Shown: one piece after another, positions 50,401-59,645 of the stretch | Numbering within the stretch: the stretch's first letter is position 1 | Layout of the letters: each line of letters starts with the position of its first letter | DNA from: Psococerastis gibbosa | Lineage: Eukaryota; Arthropoda; Insecta; Psocodea; Psocidae | Direction of reading: 5' to 3' | DNA length: 64,000 nucleotides | Assembly (NCBI GenBank): GCA_963971405.1 | Contig: OZ020486.1 | Coordinates: 16,019,419-16,083,418, forward strand | Translations under genes and position numbers: made by a program | Notes under the pieces: generated by a model | Databases searched by the model: none | What the model was told of the DNA's origin: nothing | The model's input: the letters and a program-made list of their open reading frames with translations, nothing else

Positions 50401-51522
50401 TTGAGATTTTTTTCCTAGGTATCTTATGAATTTACTCATTTAGAGGGGGGTCGTGACCCCCCCCCCCCCCCCCCGTGGATCTGCTATTGGGTGGAAATTG
50501 GCCAATGTAATCAGTATAATCAGTTTAAGTGCCAGGACATAGCTGGATTCACATCGTCAAAAATTGAAGTACAAAAAAAAAAAATGACTATCACAATAAT
50601 ATTAGCCTACATTACTATCACAATAATATTACATTAATAATAAATATTACATTAATATTACATTAATAATAAATATTAAATTAATAAATTACCACGAGGG
50701 TTTCGTTATCAGTGCATAGGCCTATACCTAACTCCAAACTAGTTCATAAAATTCATTTATGGAATATATGGGATGTGTTTTTAATATGTACTCAACAGTT
50801 TTTCCAAATTGGGGCAGATTTTCTGTCTGGATTGACCTCGGTAGGGAGTTGTATAACTTAATGGCCAAATTTGGGATAATAATCTCCTTAATACGGCCCT
50901 AATCGAAATATTTTCGAATCCCACCCAGCAGGTATGGGCTTTTGATATATGTTATTCGGGATACCCAATAGAACATGCGTGTCAAGTTTCAGACGTACCT
51001 TAATAAAAAATAAAAGGGGTAAAGAGTAGGCCTCATGCATAAAAAAAAATAAAAACAATACCTAATTTCTTTCGAATGTCGCGAACCGATCAACGACACA
51101 TGCGATGTACACAACATAAACACATTTCACCCATGAACTTTTTGTTATGGCGTGTATCCCACTGGTCAATATTCCGTCATTTGTGATTAAAGAAGAGTCT
51201 GCTACCATATTATAACTTAATTTATAATATATAAGTTAAGTATCTACCTAATAGTTTCCTTAAAACAAAAATCTCAACTTTTTTAAATCACAAATGACGG
51301 AATATTGACCAGTGGTATACACGCCAAGAATAGTGTAGCAAGTAAATCATGATAATTCCATATTAGTAAGCAAGAACATTCTTTCAATCAAATAGATTTT
51401 ATTATTAAATTACCTTTTAATAATTTTGGGGACAAATTTCCGAACACAGGCTCAATGTCGTGGAAAATACCTTTTGATGGGTCCAGACTGTGTATAGGGG
51501 GCACTCTTACGTCGTACAACAT
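44408..51522 (-). CDS. Lim3: Lim3 LIM-homeodomain transcription factor (LHX3/4), 7 coding exons
   Basis: Lim3 specifies motor neuron and, in vertebrates, pituitary fates. Exons, minus strand in order: 51522-51414, 49920-49746, 48875-48673, 47756-47573, 46380-46223, 45473-45279, 44550-44408. They join in frame to 388 residues. LIM1 has all eight zinc ligands (C42, C45, H63, C66, C69, C72, C89, D92), as does LIM2 (C101, C104, H123, C126, C129, C132, C152, D155). The homeodomain is at about 173-232, with '[19 protein letters not shown]' and 'WFQNRRAKEKR', giving Q50 and N51. The block '[16 protein letters not shown]' just after it is a mark of the LHX3/LHX4 subclass, and the end '[12 protein letters not shown]' matches the LHX3 C-terminus. 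One zinc finger per exon and an intron inside the homeodomain after WFQNR are as expected. An alternative upstream first exon is possible and was not found. Introns contain SINEs and mini DNA elements. Confidence 0.94.
45610..45733 (+). repeat. Repeat H, nearly identical to an inverted copy 14 kb away
   Basis: From gaattggatgaataatttta to aagaggataaataaataaat it matches 59528-59645 reversed with only one or two differences over about 115 bases. In both places a SINE A copy stands at the same side. It lies in Lim3 intron 5. Confidence 0.75.
45734..45933 (-). repeat. SINE family A copy in Lim3 intron 5
   Basis: Minus-strand copy with a good B box (ggactcgaaccagcaacc), body words ctagcggagttagggctgta and gggaccgcctgcttcacatg, and the 3' tail facing repeat H. 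Its cctgcttcacatg segment shows the uninterrupted state of the site where the 15711 insertion landed in its own SINE. Confidence 0.8.
46978..47290 (-). repeat. Repeat family E, reversed copy
   Basis: Minus-strand match to 62829-63110 (ggtcacctccgatttaatcg, ccaagtggttcggaatcc, cactataatcaggaggtgca). It lies in Lim3 intron 4. A fragment of the jockey-type LINE end (ctggacaacgaggttgccc) is nearby at 46898-46916. Confidence 0.65.
47401..47544 (-). repeat. SINE family B copy ending 27 nt from a Lim3 donor
   Basis: Minus-strand copy with tail (aatcgcatacaaacaattta as the complement) and head (ccttgccatcgaagtc). Its head end is 27 nt inside Lim3 intron 4 from the donor of the homeodomain exon (gt at 47572-47571). 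Confidence 0.8.
49337..49419. mobile_element. 83-bp G-run mini-element with 11-bp direct repeats
   Basis: Direct repeats tgcctatttcc (49326-49336 and 49420-49430) bracket a unit whose ends aaggccgtgcccagg and cctgggcacgg are inverted. Inside is a run of about 22 G. It lies in Lim3 intron 2. The structure suggests a hAT-like MITE, the 8-bp duplication being within the 11-bp repeat. Confidence 0.65.
50315..50489. mobile_element. hAT-like MITE with exact 8-bp target duplication and C run
   Basis: ggtggaaa stands at 50307-50314 and 50490-50497. The ends caagggcggatccagcgg and ccgtggatctgctattg are imperfect inverted repeats. A run of about 16 C sits just inside the right end and G runs lie inside the left half. 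It lies in Lim3 intron 1. Confidence 0.75.
51149..51325. mobile_element. 177-bp palindromic MITE, copy 1
   Basis: Arms of about 40 bases from each end differ at only one or two positions (outer word ggcgtgtat, inner caatattccgtcatttgtga). The centre is AT-rich and shared with 30779-30899. It lies in Lim3 intron 1, about 90 bp from the donor of exon 1. Target duplication not clear. Confidence 0.75.
51414..51522 (-). other. Lim3: Lim3 first coding exon (36 codons plus 1 nt)
   Basis: The frame opens ATG TTG TAC, '[18 protein letters not shown]', and ends 'SPKLLK' plus one G before gtaatt. It joins in phase to the LIM1 exon to give '[13 protein letters not shown]'. It is too short to be seen as a long open frame. 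The evidence is its phase, a usable donor, correct order and strand, and a GC-rich stretch just upstream. I have not compared it with other insect Lim3 proteins. Confidence 0.75.
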
Positions 51523-51660
51523 CGCGAAAAACGCTTTTTAATGACTATCGTGGCAGCAGATATACGTGGGACGTTCGCGGCAAGCTAGCGCACGCAAGCA
51601 CGCAGCGGGACTGGACTCGCGCACACGTGCGGCCATTTACTGCTCCATATCAACGCCCAC
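51523..51660 (-). promoter_or_regulatory. Probable Lim3 5' untranslated/promoter region
   Basis: This stretch just upstream of the Lim3 start is much richer in GC and CpG (around 51569-51640: gcgcacgcaagcacgcagcg, cgcgcacacgtgcggcc) than the surrounding DNA. No TATA box is visible. A cap-site word such as tcatt lies at about 51543-51539 on the minus strand. The boundary of transcription is not set. Confidence 0.45.
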
Positions 51661-51778
51661 CCCAATACATCCCCACTATAGTAACCCTCCTACCCCCTGT
51701 TGCTTGCTTACACAATCATCGGGCAAGTGCAGGCCGACTGTTGACCGTATTTCATTTCTGAGCAGGTCTGGGCGTAGA

Positions 51779-51941
51779 CAGTGGCGGTGCCAGAAATTGT
51801 ATGGCCGGGGGCCATGGGAGGGGGGGACTAATGAAAAACAAAACATTTTTCTCTGGGAGTACGAGGTATATTGAAAGGAAAAACTTTCGGGGGGGGGGGG
51901 GGGGGCAGGCCCCTCCGGGCACCCCCATAGCGCCGCCACTG
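51779..51941. mobile_element. hAT-like MITE with G run upstream of Lim3
   Basis: Ends cagtggcggtgccag and, reversed, cagtggcggcgct. Flanks ggcgtaga and gccgtata match at 6 of 8. Inside, G runs at about 51820 and a run of about 18 G at 51890-51906. It inserted about 260 bp upstream of the Lim3 start codon. Confidence 0.7.
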
Positions 51942-52359
51942 GCCGTATACCTAAAGCTCGAAATGAGCCACCTGCCCAATCTCCTATGACCAGCCGTTGA
52001 AAAGGTCTCATAAAGTAGATTAAATGTTCCTCTACAATTTGATATGTAGTGTGCGGCCGCTGCTAAGATATTAAGCGCCTTATTCTGTTGGCAAGCCTGC
52101 CTGCTAGATTGTACATTTTTTCTTCATTTGCCGCATTTTTTTTTTAAGTTGGGACCCCGCATTGCCTCTTACGTATCACCGCTACCGGCCTTACTTAGCT
52201 TAAGGCTAGGTGTTATCTGTTCTACTTTATTATCTTTGGCCAACTCCAACAACCAGTTTTGCCAGAGCTCGATGAATTATCGACGCCGGTTAAATGTTTC
52301 AGCAATAAGTTACTTTTTTTCAACGACGATTTATTTTTCTACTGTAATCGTATCGGTTA

Positions 52360-52525
52360 CGATGGCAAAGTGGTAGCGTGCTTGTACTTGTGCGAGTCTC
52401 TACAGATCAGGCGGTCAGAGACTTGTTGTAGCTCGGCATAAGTACCTATTAGGTAACTTATTGAGGCGACCGAAGATTTCAATCGGATACATTTATTAAA
52501 TTGTTTGCATGCGATTAATCTTATA
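52360..52525 (+). repeat. SINE family B copy upstream of Lim3
   Basis: It begins gatggcaaagtggtagcgtg, carries the B-box relic tgtgcgagtctctac, and ends attaaattgtttgcatgcga. The 0.83-kb repeat copy 2 begins 14 bp further on. Confidence 0.8.
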
Positions 52526-52538
52526 AAAACAGATTTTT

Positions 52539-53370
52539 GCTTTCCAATTTATAGGCTACGTACTATAAGGAAAGCTTTGTGATGGTCGAAATTTTCGATT
52601 CCGAGATTTCAACGGATTTATACGTTTTGAGGTCCCAGGAACCCAAAAAAGTGGTTTTTATTAAATGTCTGTCTGTCGCTCTGTCTGTTCATCGGTTTCC
52701 GGCTAAACCACTCGGTCGATTTTGATGAAATTTGGCATGTAGGTTCACAAAAATCATACCTCGGGGCTATTTTTTATTTATTTTGGGGTAACTCAATTTT
52801 GGGGGTTTTATTAAGAAAAAACTCCAAAAAACGTCTAAAAAAAATATTTCTCAAAAACGGCTCCAACGATTTCTTTTAAATTCACATCTATTACAGTCTT
52901 TATTAATGTTAATAAAATTTGGGGGGTCGCTTGCCCCTTGATAGTTTAGTTTGCTTCTGGGGGTAAGAAAATAAAAACTGAATTTTAATGAAAAAATGAA
53001 ACAACTTTCTGCGAAACCTTTCAATCGATGATTTCTACCTTCAAGCATGTTTTAGGTGTTAAATTGAGGAATGAAACCGGACAGGTTGCTTTCCCAAAAA
53101 GAGAAAGCTATTTGGTTTTGTGCAAAAAATTTTGTTTTGAAAAAATGATAGAAAATTCACACTCAAATGCATTGCTTGCCCTACCATTATTACTGCGTGG
53201 TAATGTGTTGGTCTGACCTATCTAGAATTTACCTCACCTCCAGTGATGTCAGGTGGACAGCCCCCCCCCCCTCCCCCCGAGTTCCGAGATATCCAAAATT
53301 TAACCATAGGAAAATTATTTACCATGAAATTACTCAGTTTCTCTATCTATTAATTGATAAATTGGAAAGC
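52539..53370 (+). mobile_element. 0.83-kb repeat with inverted ends, copy 2
   Basis: Colinear with 27061-27895 over its whole length, including the inverted ends, ggtcgaaattttcgattcc, the TCTG tract and the C run at about 53262. Small indels and substitutions separate them. A shared tail word (atgttcgagtaaactc) continues past the inverted end in both and recurs alone at about 8590 and 24480. Confidence 0.7.
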
Positions 53371-56300
53371 ATGTTCGAGTAAACTCTTTGAGTTCTTTGA
53401 GTTGTACACGGTAGTTGTCTATACATTTTATAATGTACAGTAAAATATGTGAATTCCAATTCTGTTAGGCTGATAGCATCCACAACTCAATGCACAAAAA
53501 CGAAAAAAAACTGTTATATAAATTTTTAATTATAATTATGATGGTAACCAGGATGACAACAATGTAGACCAATTAATTGCATTAGTTTCTACTTTAGGTC
53601 TATTCAATGGTTTCCATGATGATTCAATAACAGAATTCCCCCGTGGACGCGCGTATAAGCCCACAAATCCGTTTGAAAAAGCATTTGAAAGCATTGGGGG
53701 CCTCGCAGCACCTGTCATTATGCTAAAACAGAATGGTCTCAGGTTTTAATCCTTCCTTACCCCCCCCCCCCTCCGTACAGTTTACTCAATAGTGGGAACA
53801 TGGGATTACTCATGCTTCATACTAATATTTTTTTCTGTAATTTTCATATGATTTAACCATGAAATAATTAGTGTATTTAAATATTGTTTGTATTGCAAAC
53901 TGTTTAGGGGCCCTTGCCTAACGGGCCCCATTTTATGATAACTAATTTATTTCGAAGGAAACATTTTTGAAATACAATTACGTTACTTTTTTTACTTTAC
54001 TTACCCCATCTACTGCGATTGAAAGGTACATAAGTAGGCGTAACCAAATTTCCCTGGAAATTTTCAACACCCGTCATAATGCGACCAACCACCAACTCTA
54101 TACGAATAGATCCGAGCTCAACTGAACAGAGAAATTGAATGAAACACAACAGCCTTTTTTTAAACGATAAGAAACAATAATTACAAGCAAGCGAGCAATA
54201 CCTTTATCTTTAGTCTATGGTAATACCGTACCTATAAAACTCTCTGGCACCGACTGGGAATGTTAATTGGTGGCATCGAGTGGCTGATGGCTATACCTAC
54301 AGTGCAATGTAATAGTAAACATAGTATAAAATCCCTGTCGGCTATGGCCGATCTGGTTTAGGGGGATTTCATTAAAGCGCCGACCCCGCTTTGCTGGGCG
54401 GCAGCTTCTCCTTCCCTGATAAATGAGAACATATTGCACTATTAAAGTACACTAGAACATATTTTGCACGTCTGCGTCTGCGTCAGCGTCTGCCCGTGTG
54501 CAGCTCGCATTTGGAAGAATTTATGTAACGTAACAGTAAGTAAAAGGAAGTAAATAATTAGAAAAAGTGAGTAGTGTGTGTAAGTTTAGTAAGTAACAAA
54601 ATTCCTACTCTAAATGTGATTGGTAGTGTCTTAGTTTGACGGCGTGCTTTCAAATGTCTTCGAAATACGTTTAGTTGATGTACTGTTTTTATGTCTCTTG
54701 GAAGCCTGTTCAAATTGCGTCCTACGTGCTTGAACTGCCTTTGTATGTATGTATGTATGTATGTATGTATAGTATAAATGTATGTAAGTCTCGTGAGGGG
54801 TACTTGTAGCGGATGTTTTTATATTCCCGTGATACAAACACAAAAGTGAGATTTTGTAGCCTAATTGTATCGAAAGAAGTTTTGTTAGTTGGACAAAGAA
54901 ATTTAGACAAAAATTTCACTGAATTTCAATTTATTCTTGAAGAAAATATCAACGGAGCATTGTATTTTATATTCTAACAACGAAGTTGGTTTATATAGAA
55001 GGGAAAGTTTGAAAAATGAGGATACAGTCTGTGGTGGGAAAGGATGAGATAGGACTGGGTGTGCATTTTGAAATACCGTCGAGAATAATAACTTGTTCGA
55101 CTCAGGGTTCAAAAACAATTTTTGCATGTTTCTCATTTCAATACGTACTCGTATTTCGCCATTTATAAGTTATAGGTATTGTGTTTCAAATTAGCTGTGA
55201 AAAGCTTTGGTGACTGAGAAATGTAATTTAAAAATATTACAACTAGCAGAAAACCAGAACTTCAAATCATGGTTTAAAGATGAAAAATACCTATATAAAT
55301 TTCATTCTCCATCCTCCACCTATATGTATACAGCCAATCCATTCGACATCGCCATACTTAGTCTGACACACGACAGTATATTTATTTGTATCACCATACC
55401 ATTTCGGTTGAATTGTGTCATTTGTTACATTTATATTGTGATGTTATTAGGTACGGTACCAACAGTTCTCTAATCCTGATTTCTGCATAAAATTACTTTG
55501 ATGAAACATGACATTCTCATTGACAACGTCGATTAAACGCATATTTATGAATCCTAGGACCTAACTTTAAACCAGATACTATTTTATTACTTTTTACACT
55601 TTTTTCTTGCAATGACGGAATAATGGCAAAATAAATGCCAAATGTGTCAAAATATTTTTTTTATTCTTTCTTAGAGTGACAGTCACTCAGTGACTCCGGC
55701 TATTCTTTTGAAAGTAAATGTTGCAATTCGGAGGATAGTGAATGTTCCTATCCTTTTGGGGTAGAGCTAATTGTGGGAGCCCTATGCATTTCATTTGCCA
55801 GAAAGATAATCAAATTAATCCCATAATCATGTTTTCATATGGCACCTCCATAGACCTATAAATATAACGGCATTTGAACTATTTATATTTCTAAAAAGCT
55901 ATGTAAACCTCCGCAACGACTACAGTATGTGTGAACGTTATTAAAGAATCTTCTCTGCTTCAAACTTTATAATTTATGTTTTAATGCCATGAGGCGCTTC
56001 TGTTTCCGTCAGAGCCATACAGTATATCATAAGTTCATTTATAATTTAATAATATAAAAATGTGTACTTTATAAGGAAAAAGTAACAACTAGCTGGGGAA
56101 TAAAAAATCTGGGAAAAGCGTGTTGACCCCTGGGTTCACGTTCGACGTTCGGCGGCTGAGAAGGGGGAAAAAGGGCGGGGGAATGAAGGGGAGAAATGGT
56201 GGTCTAAATGAAATTCCACCCCCCATGGGGATCTCCACGAGAATTTACTGCTACGTATTCCCTCTCATGAACTACCAGGAAGAAAAATCAAGAACTGAGC

Positions 56301-57686
56301 CAAATGAGATTTTCTTTTAAATGTAAACTGCTGCACGGATGCCTGTTTTTTCACCAGGGGATTCCAATTTCGTGTTCGTCCTTTTCACACATTAGGGATG
56401 TTCATGACTCGTCGAATATAAGGTTGTTCTGTCACGTGCTTTATGCAGTAAAACTCGGTATTGTAGAAATATAACTAGCTTAGTAAAGAAAACTACATAC
56501 ATCGCTTATAAAAGAATTTTTGTGAATTTAGAGGTAAAATTTGTCCAAAAGTTGAGAAAAACCTTTATCTTTCATACACATATAGAGAGCAATTCTCTGA
56601 CTCTATTTAATTTAAGTGGTAGGGGTGAACTTTTATAGTTACGAACCACTGTTACTAGTGAACATTCAGCATTGCCCTTGTTTATTTTACAACCGAGTTC
56701 TATTGCACTGTAAGAGCGTTTTAAAACACTAGTAGATAGATCTGTTTCTCTGTTTCATTATAAGTAAGCCATTAGCAACTAGCAGTAAATGTTTTCTGTT
56801 TTGTCAATTTTCAATTTTCCTCCGAACTGATCTTTTTTTTAAAATTAGCACTCATACGTTTATTGACATCAATAATAATTTGGTTTTCTAGGAAACCTTT
56901 CAGCTAAATACACAAAATGTAATTCTTATTATTAGAATAACAGAAATTTGATGTTATCCAGGGATGCCCAATATCTACGTGCAGCTTCCTCATAATGTAC
57001 ACAGCACGTTGCATGTACAGTATACAGCCTCATCGGTTCTCTGGGGTTTTTACGAGTAAGATAAGTAAGCAAGGTGGGGATTTAAAACGTATTTATCACT
57101 GTACTATAGAATCATAAGAACTACCGGTTTTCCTCTATATTTACATACGGGGGTAAAGCTTTTGCATTTTTCGTGCTGAAAATGGGGCTACTGGGCATTG
57201 ATCTAATTAATGGCAAAAATACATCAATGAAATTCATAACAAGTGCTAAAAGATAAACGACCCCCCAGTGGCTACTATTTTTATTCTGACATTATTTCAC
57301 TGACAAAAAGAGCGTGCTGACAACCAGGCCCCCCACGAGGTGGCTTTAAATCGGCTATTGTCGAAGAATTGATATAGGACCATGTAAAAGTGAGAGGCTA
57401 TTGTGGGGAAATTGATACGGGATAGGGTGACTGTTTAAACGAAACAGTTTGTCCCAGCGAATCGCATTAGTCTTAACACGTCCCTCATCGCAAATAGCAA
57501 TAGGGTGTCGTTAAGCTACTAAGCTCTCTAAATGGCCCATTTTAACCCCAATCTAGTCATGAATATGTAATCAAACTGCTAGCCTTTCTTCAGATGAATG
57601 TGTCACCAGCAGTCCTGTATCACTCATCTAACTGATTGTACTGGGTGAAAACCTGTGGCGGAGCGTGGGATAATTGCAAGTGTGAG
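53371..57686. other. Gene-free stretch upstream of Lim3
   Basis: No recognised exon. It holds a (TATG)8-type microsatellite at about 54742-54769, C runs at about 53761, and a GC-richer patch at 54470-54515. Frames at 54631-54919 are translations of the microsatellite neighbourhood; 55207-55473 has no domain that I know. Confidence 0.45.
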
Positions 57687-57979
57687 CAGAGGCGTAAAGT
57701 TTTAGAATGATGGCGGGGGCAAAACTGAGTAGACCTTATGACGTCATCCGGCAGAATAAGGAAAAATTGAAAATATAAGAGCAAAATAGTAGGGTTTTAC
57801 GCATTTTAATAGTAGTAAAGTATAGCTGTAGGTTTTACAAAGCTGAAAAAGGAATGCCTACATTCATATTGCTGCAAAGGGGACCATGAAGTATGAACGA
57901 CGTTTTACAATGCTCGAGGCTGGGGGGGGGGGGAGGGGGGCAAGTTGGACAGTGCCCCCCCCCCAACTTTACGCCCCTG
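57687..57979. mobile_element. hAT-like MITE with target duplication and G/C runs
   Basis: Ends cagaggcgtaaagtt and, reversed, caggggcgtaaagtt. Flanks agtgtgag (57679-57686) and agtgtaag (57980-57987) match at 7 of 8. G runs at about 57922-57940 and a C run at about 57953-57964. A TGACGTCA octamer is inside. 293 bp, non-coding. Confidence 0.75.
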
Positions 57980-57987
57980 AGTGTAAG

Positions 57988-59210
57988 TGTAATGCTTGTA
58001 AATATTTAATTATGTCGTTTAAGTTTTTAAAAAAAAAACTGCATCATTTTATATAGAATGTTCTATCTTCTTAAAAAGTAAAAATTTGAAAACAAAAAAG
58101 AAAACATTGGAATTCTAACGTGACGAGATTCTTAATTTTTTCTTAGACTGCGTTGATACCATCATGCTTGTACCATCTTATTTGCTCGCGGCCTCTTATA
58201 GATTTCAACGAAGCTCTTAATACATTCTAAGGATTTGTTGAGTGTAATGCGGCATTACACGCCTTACATGCACACTCCGCCACTGTTGAAAACTCCATCT
58301 ATACATGGAGAACTTTCCTCAGGAAAATCCAACACGGAGAGCCTCCATCCTGCTGTTGACGGTGCGGATCCCCACACTTATCTTATGGAGAGAGGTGCAG
58401 GGTGCAGTCCTCCTCTAACTCGCTAAATATTAATTGTACTACACCTCTCACCTTAAGAAACGCACGTATGAGGATCACAGCAAGGCATTAGATTTTCTGT
58501 AGGAAAATTTTCTGCTGATTAGAAGTTTTTTTAATCATGAGACACCTATTTTAAAGAAACAACAGTAGGACCTATACTAACTTGCATAGTTTTTGCTCAC
58601 CTAATTTTTGGCCAGTTCATATTATCATATTAATTCAATTATCAAGCAAATTCTATTCACTTAAGCTTTTTTTTTTTAGTTCGTCCTAAACTTATTGACG
58701 ATGAGGTGAGGCCAGGAATTAATCGACTTCAATGGTCAGGTGGTAGAGTGCTTATACTTGTGCCAGTCTCTACACGCCATGCGATCGGAGACGTGTCGTA
58801 ACTCAACACGGGTACTAACGGGTACTAAATTGTTTGTATGCGATTAACATTTTTTTCAATAAAAAAATCTTAATAGTTCAAGAAATGGGTACAGGGTGAC
58901 CCCCCACACTTAAGAGGGAAGATGAAGAAGAAGGGGTTAATCTCTAATCAATTCTATCAGTGTGAAATATTGGGACTTTATGGATATAAGAGGACATGGA
59001 GCGTAGATAATTGGCACCCCAAAACCCGATACTTTAAACTTTTTATTTAATTTACTATAAGCAAGTTATTAAAAATTAGGCCTATTCAAGATGTAAAAGA
59101 CTATTTCAAACATAATACCATCAGGTATTTTTATTTATTTGTGTTATAATTTTGTAGTTTTCCCATGAACTTCGTTCGTTCACGGAAAAACTTCGTACGT
59201 TCCACATTCT
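57988..59210. other. Repeat-bearing spacer
   Basis: No gene recognised. A 63-codon frame at 58235-58426 has no domain. A SINE B copy with an internal deletion lies at 58720-58852 and is listed separately. 59000-59105 shares words with 10873-11000, an old dispersed element. Confidence 0.4.
58720..58852 (+). repeat. SINE family B copy with internal deletion
   Basis: Head (gacttcaatggtcaggtggt) and tail (aaattgtttgtatgcgatta) are present, but the gaggcgactgaagaggtc body block is missing, with the word cgggtacta repeated at the join. That suggests a deletion between short direct repeats. Confidence 0.75.
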
Positions 59211-59348
59211 CAAGACATGTAGCGTAGTGGTACGGACTCTTTCACCCGAAAGGTTGTTGGTTCGAGTCCCACACTGGCTACATTTTCTGGCCATGCTTCG
59301 GAGGGCATGTAAAGTAGGCGGTCCCGGACCTTCCTAGTTGAGTGTAAC
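59211..59348 (+). repeat. SINE family A, copy with clean A and B boxes
   Basis: tagcgtagtggtac and ggttcgagtcccacac are the best-kept tRNA-like promoter words of the five copies. The body stops at gttgagtgtaa. About 175 bp of other sequence separates it from repeat H at 59528-59645. Confidence 0.8.
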
Positions 59349-59459
59349 TATATCGTAGTATTATATGGTATGTATAACACTGACATTAAATTAACTTTGG
59401 TTGAAGAGGTAACCTCCTCGTTATAACCGAAATTAGAGGATATGGAAAAAACTGGGCTT

Positions 59460-59525
59460 GGCGGGATTCGAACCCGCTGGACCAGCGGTTAAGACGACGC
59501 CCCGGTTAGGTGTAGATCGTCGTCC
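59460..59525 (-). repeat. tRNA-like 3' half (SINE fragment)
   Basis: The minus strand has ggtccagcgggttcgaatcc, a strong B box within a paired T arm (gcggg/cccgc). No A box with a paired D arm can be placed upstream with confidence, so it is called a tRNA-derived fragment, not a tRNA gene. Confidence 0.5.
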
Positions 59526-59527
59526 TT

Positions 59528-59645
59528 ATTTATTTATTTATTTATCCTCTTAAGAATTGAGCTTGCTTATTGACTAATATCAATTTATAAATCACACCAC
59601 CCTTCCTCTCATTTTAACGACCTCAATAAAATTATTCATCCAATT
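59528..59645 (-). repeat. Repeat H, inverted copy
   Basis: Nearly identical in reverse to 45610-45733 (see that entry). A (TTTA)n tract marks its left end. Confidence 0.75.

Noticed and set aside
51676-52011. Pro/Gly-rich frames around 51676-52011
   Set aside because: They are translations of the G run and inverted ends of the MITE at 51779-51941.
54631-54919. Tyr/Thr/His-repeat proteins
   Set aside because: They result from translating the TATG microsatellite in different frames.
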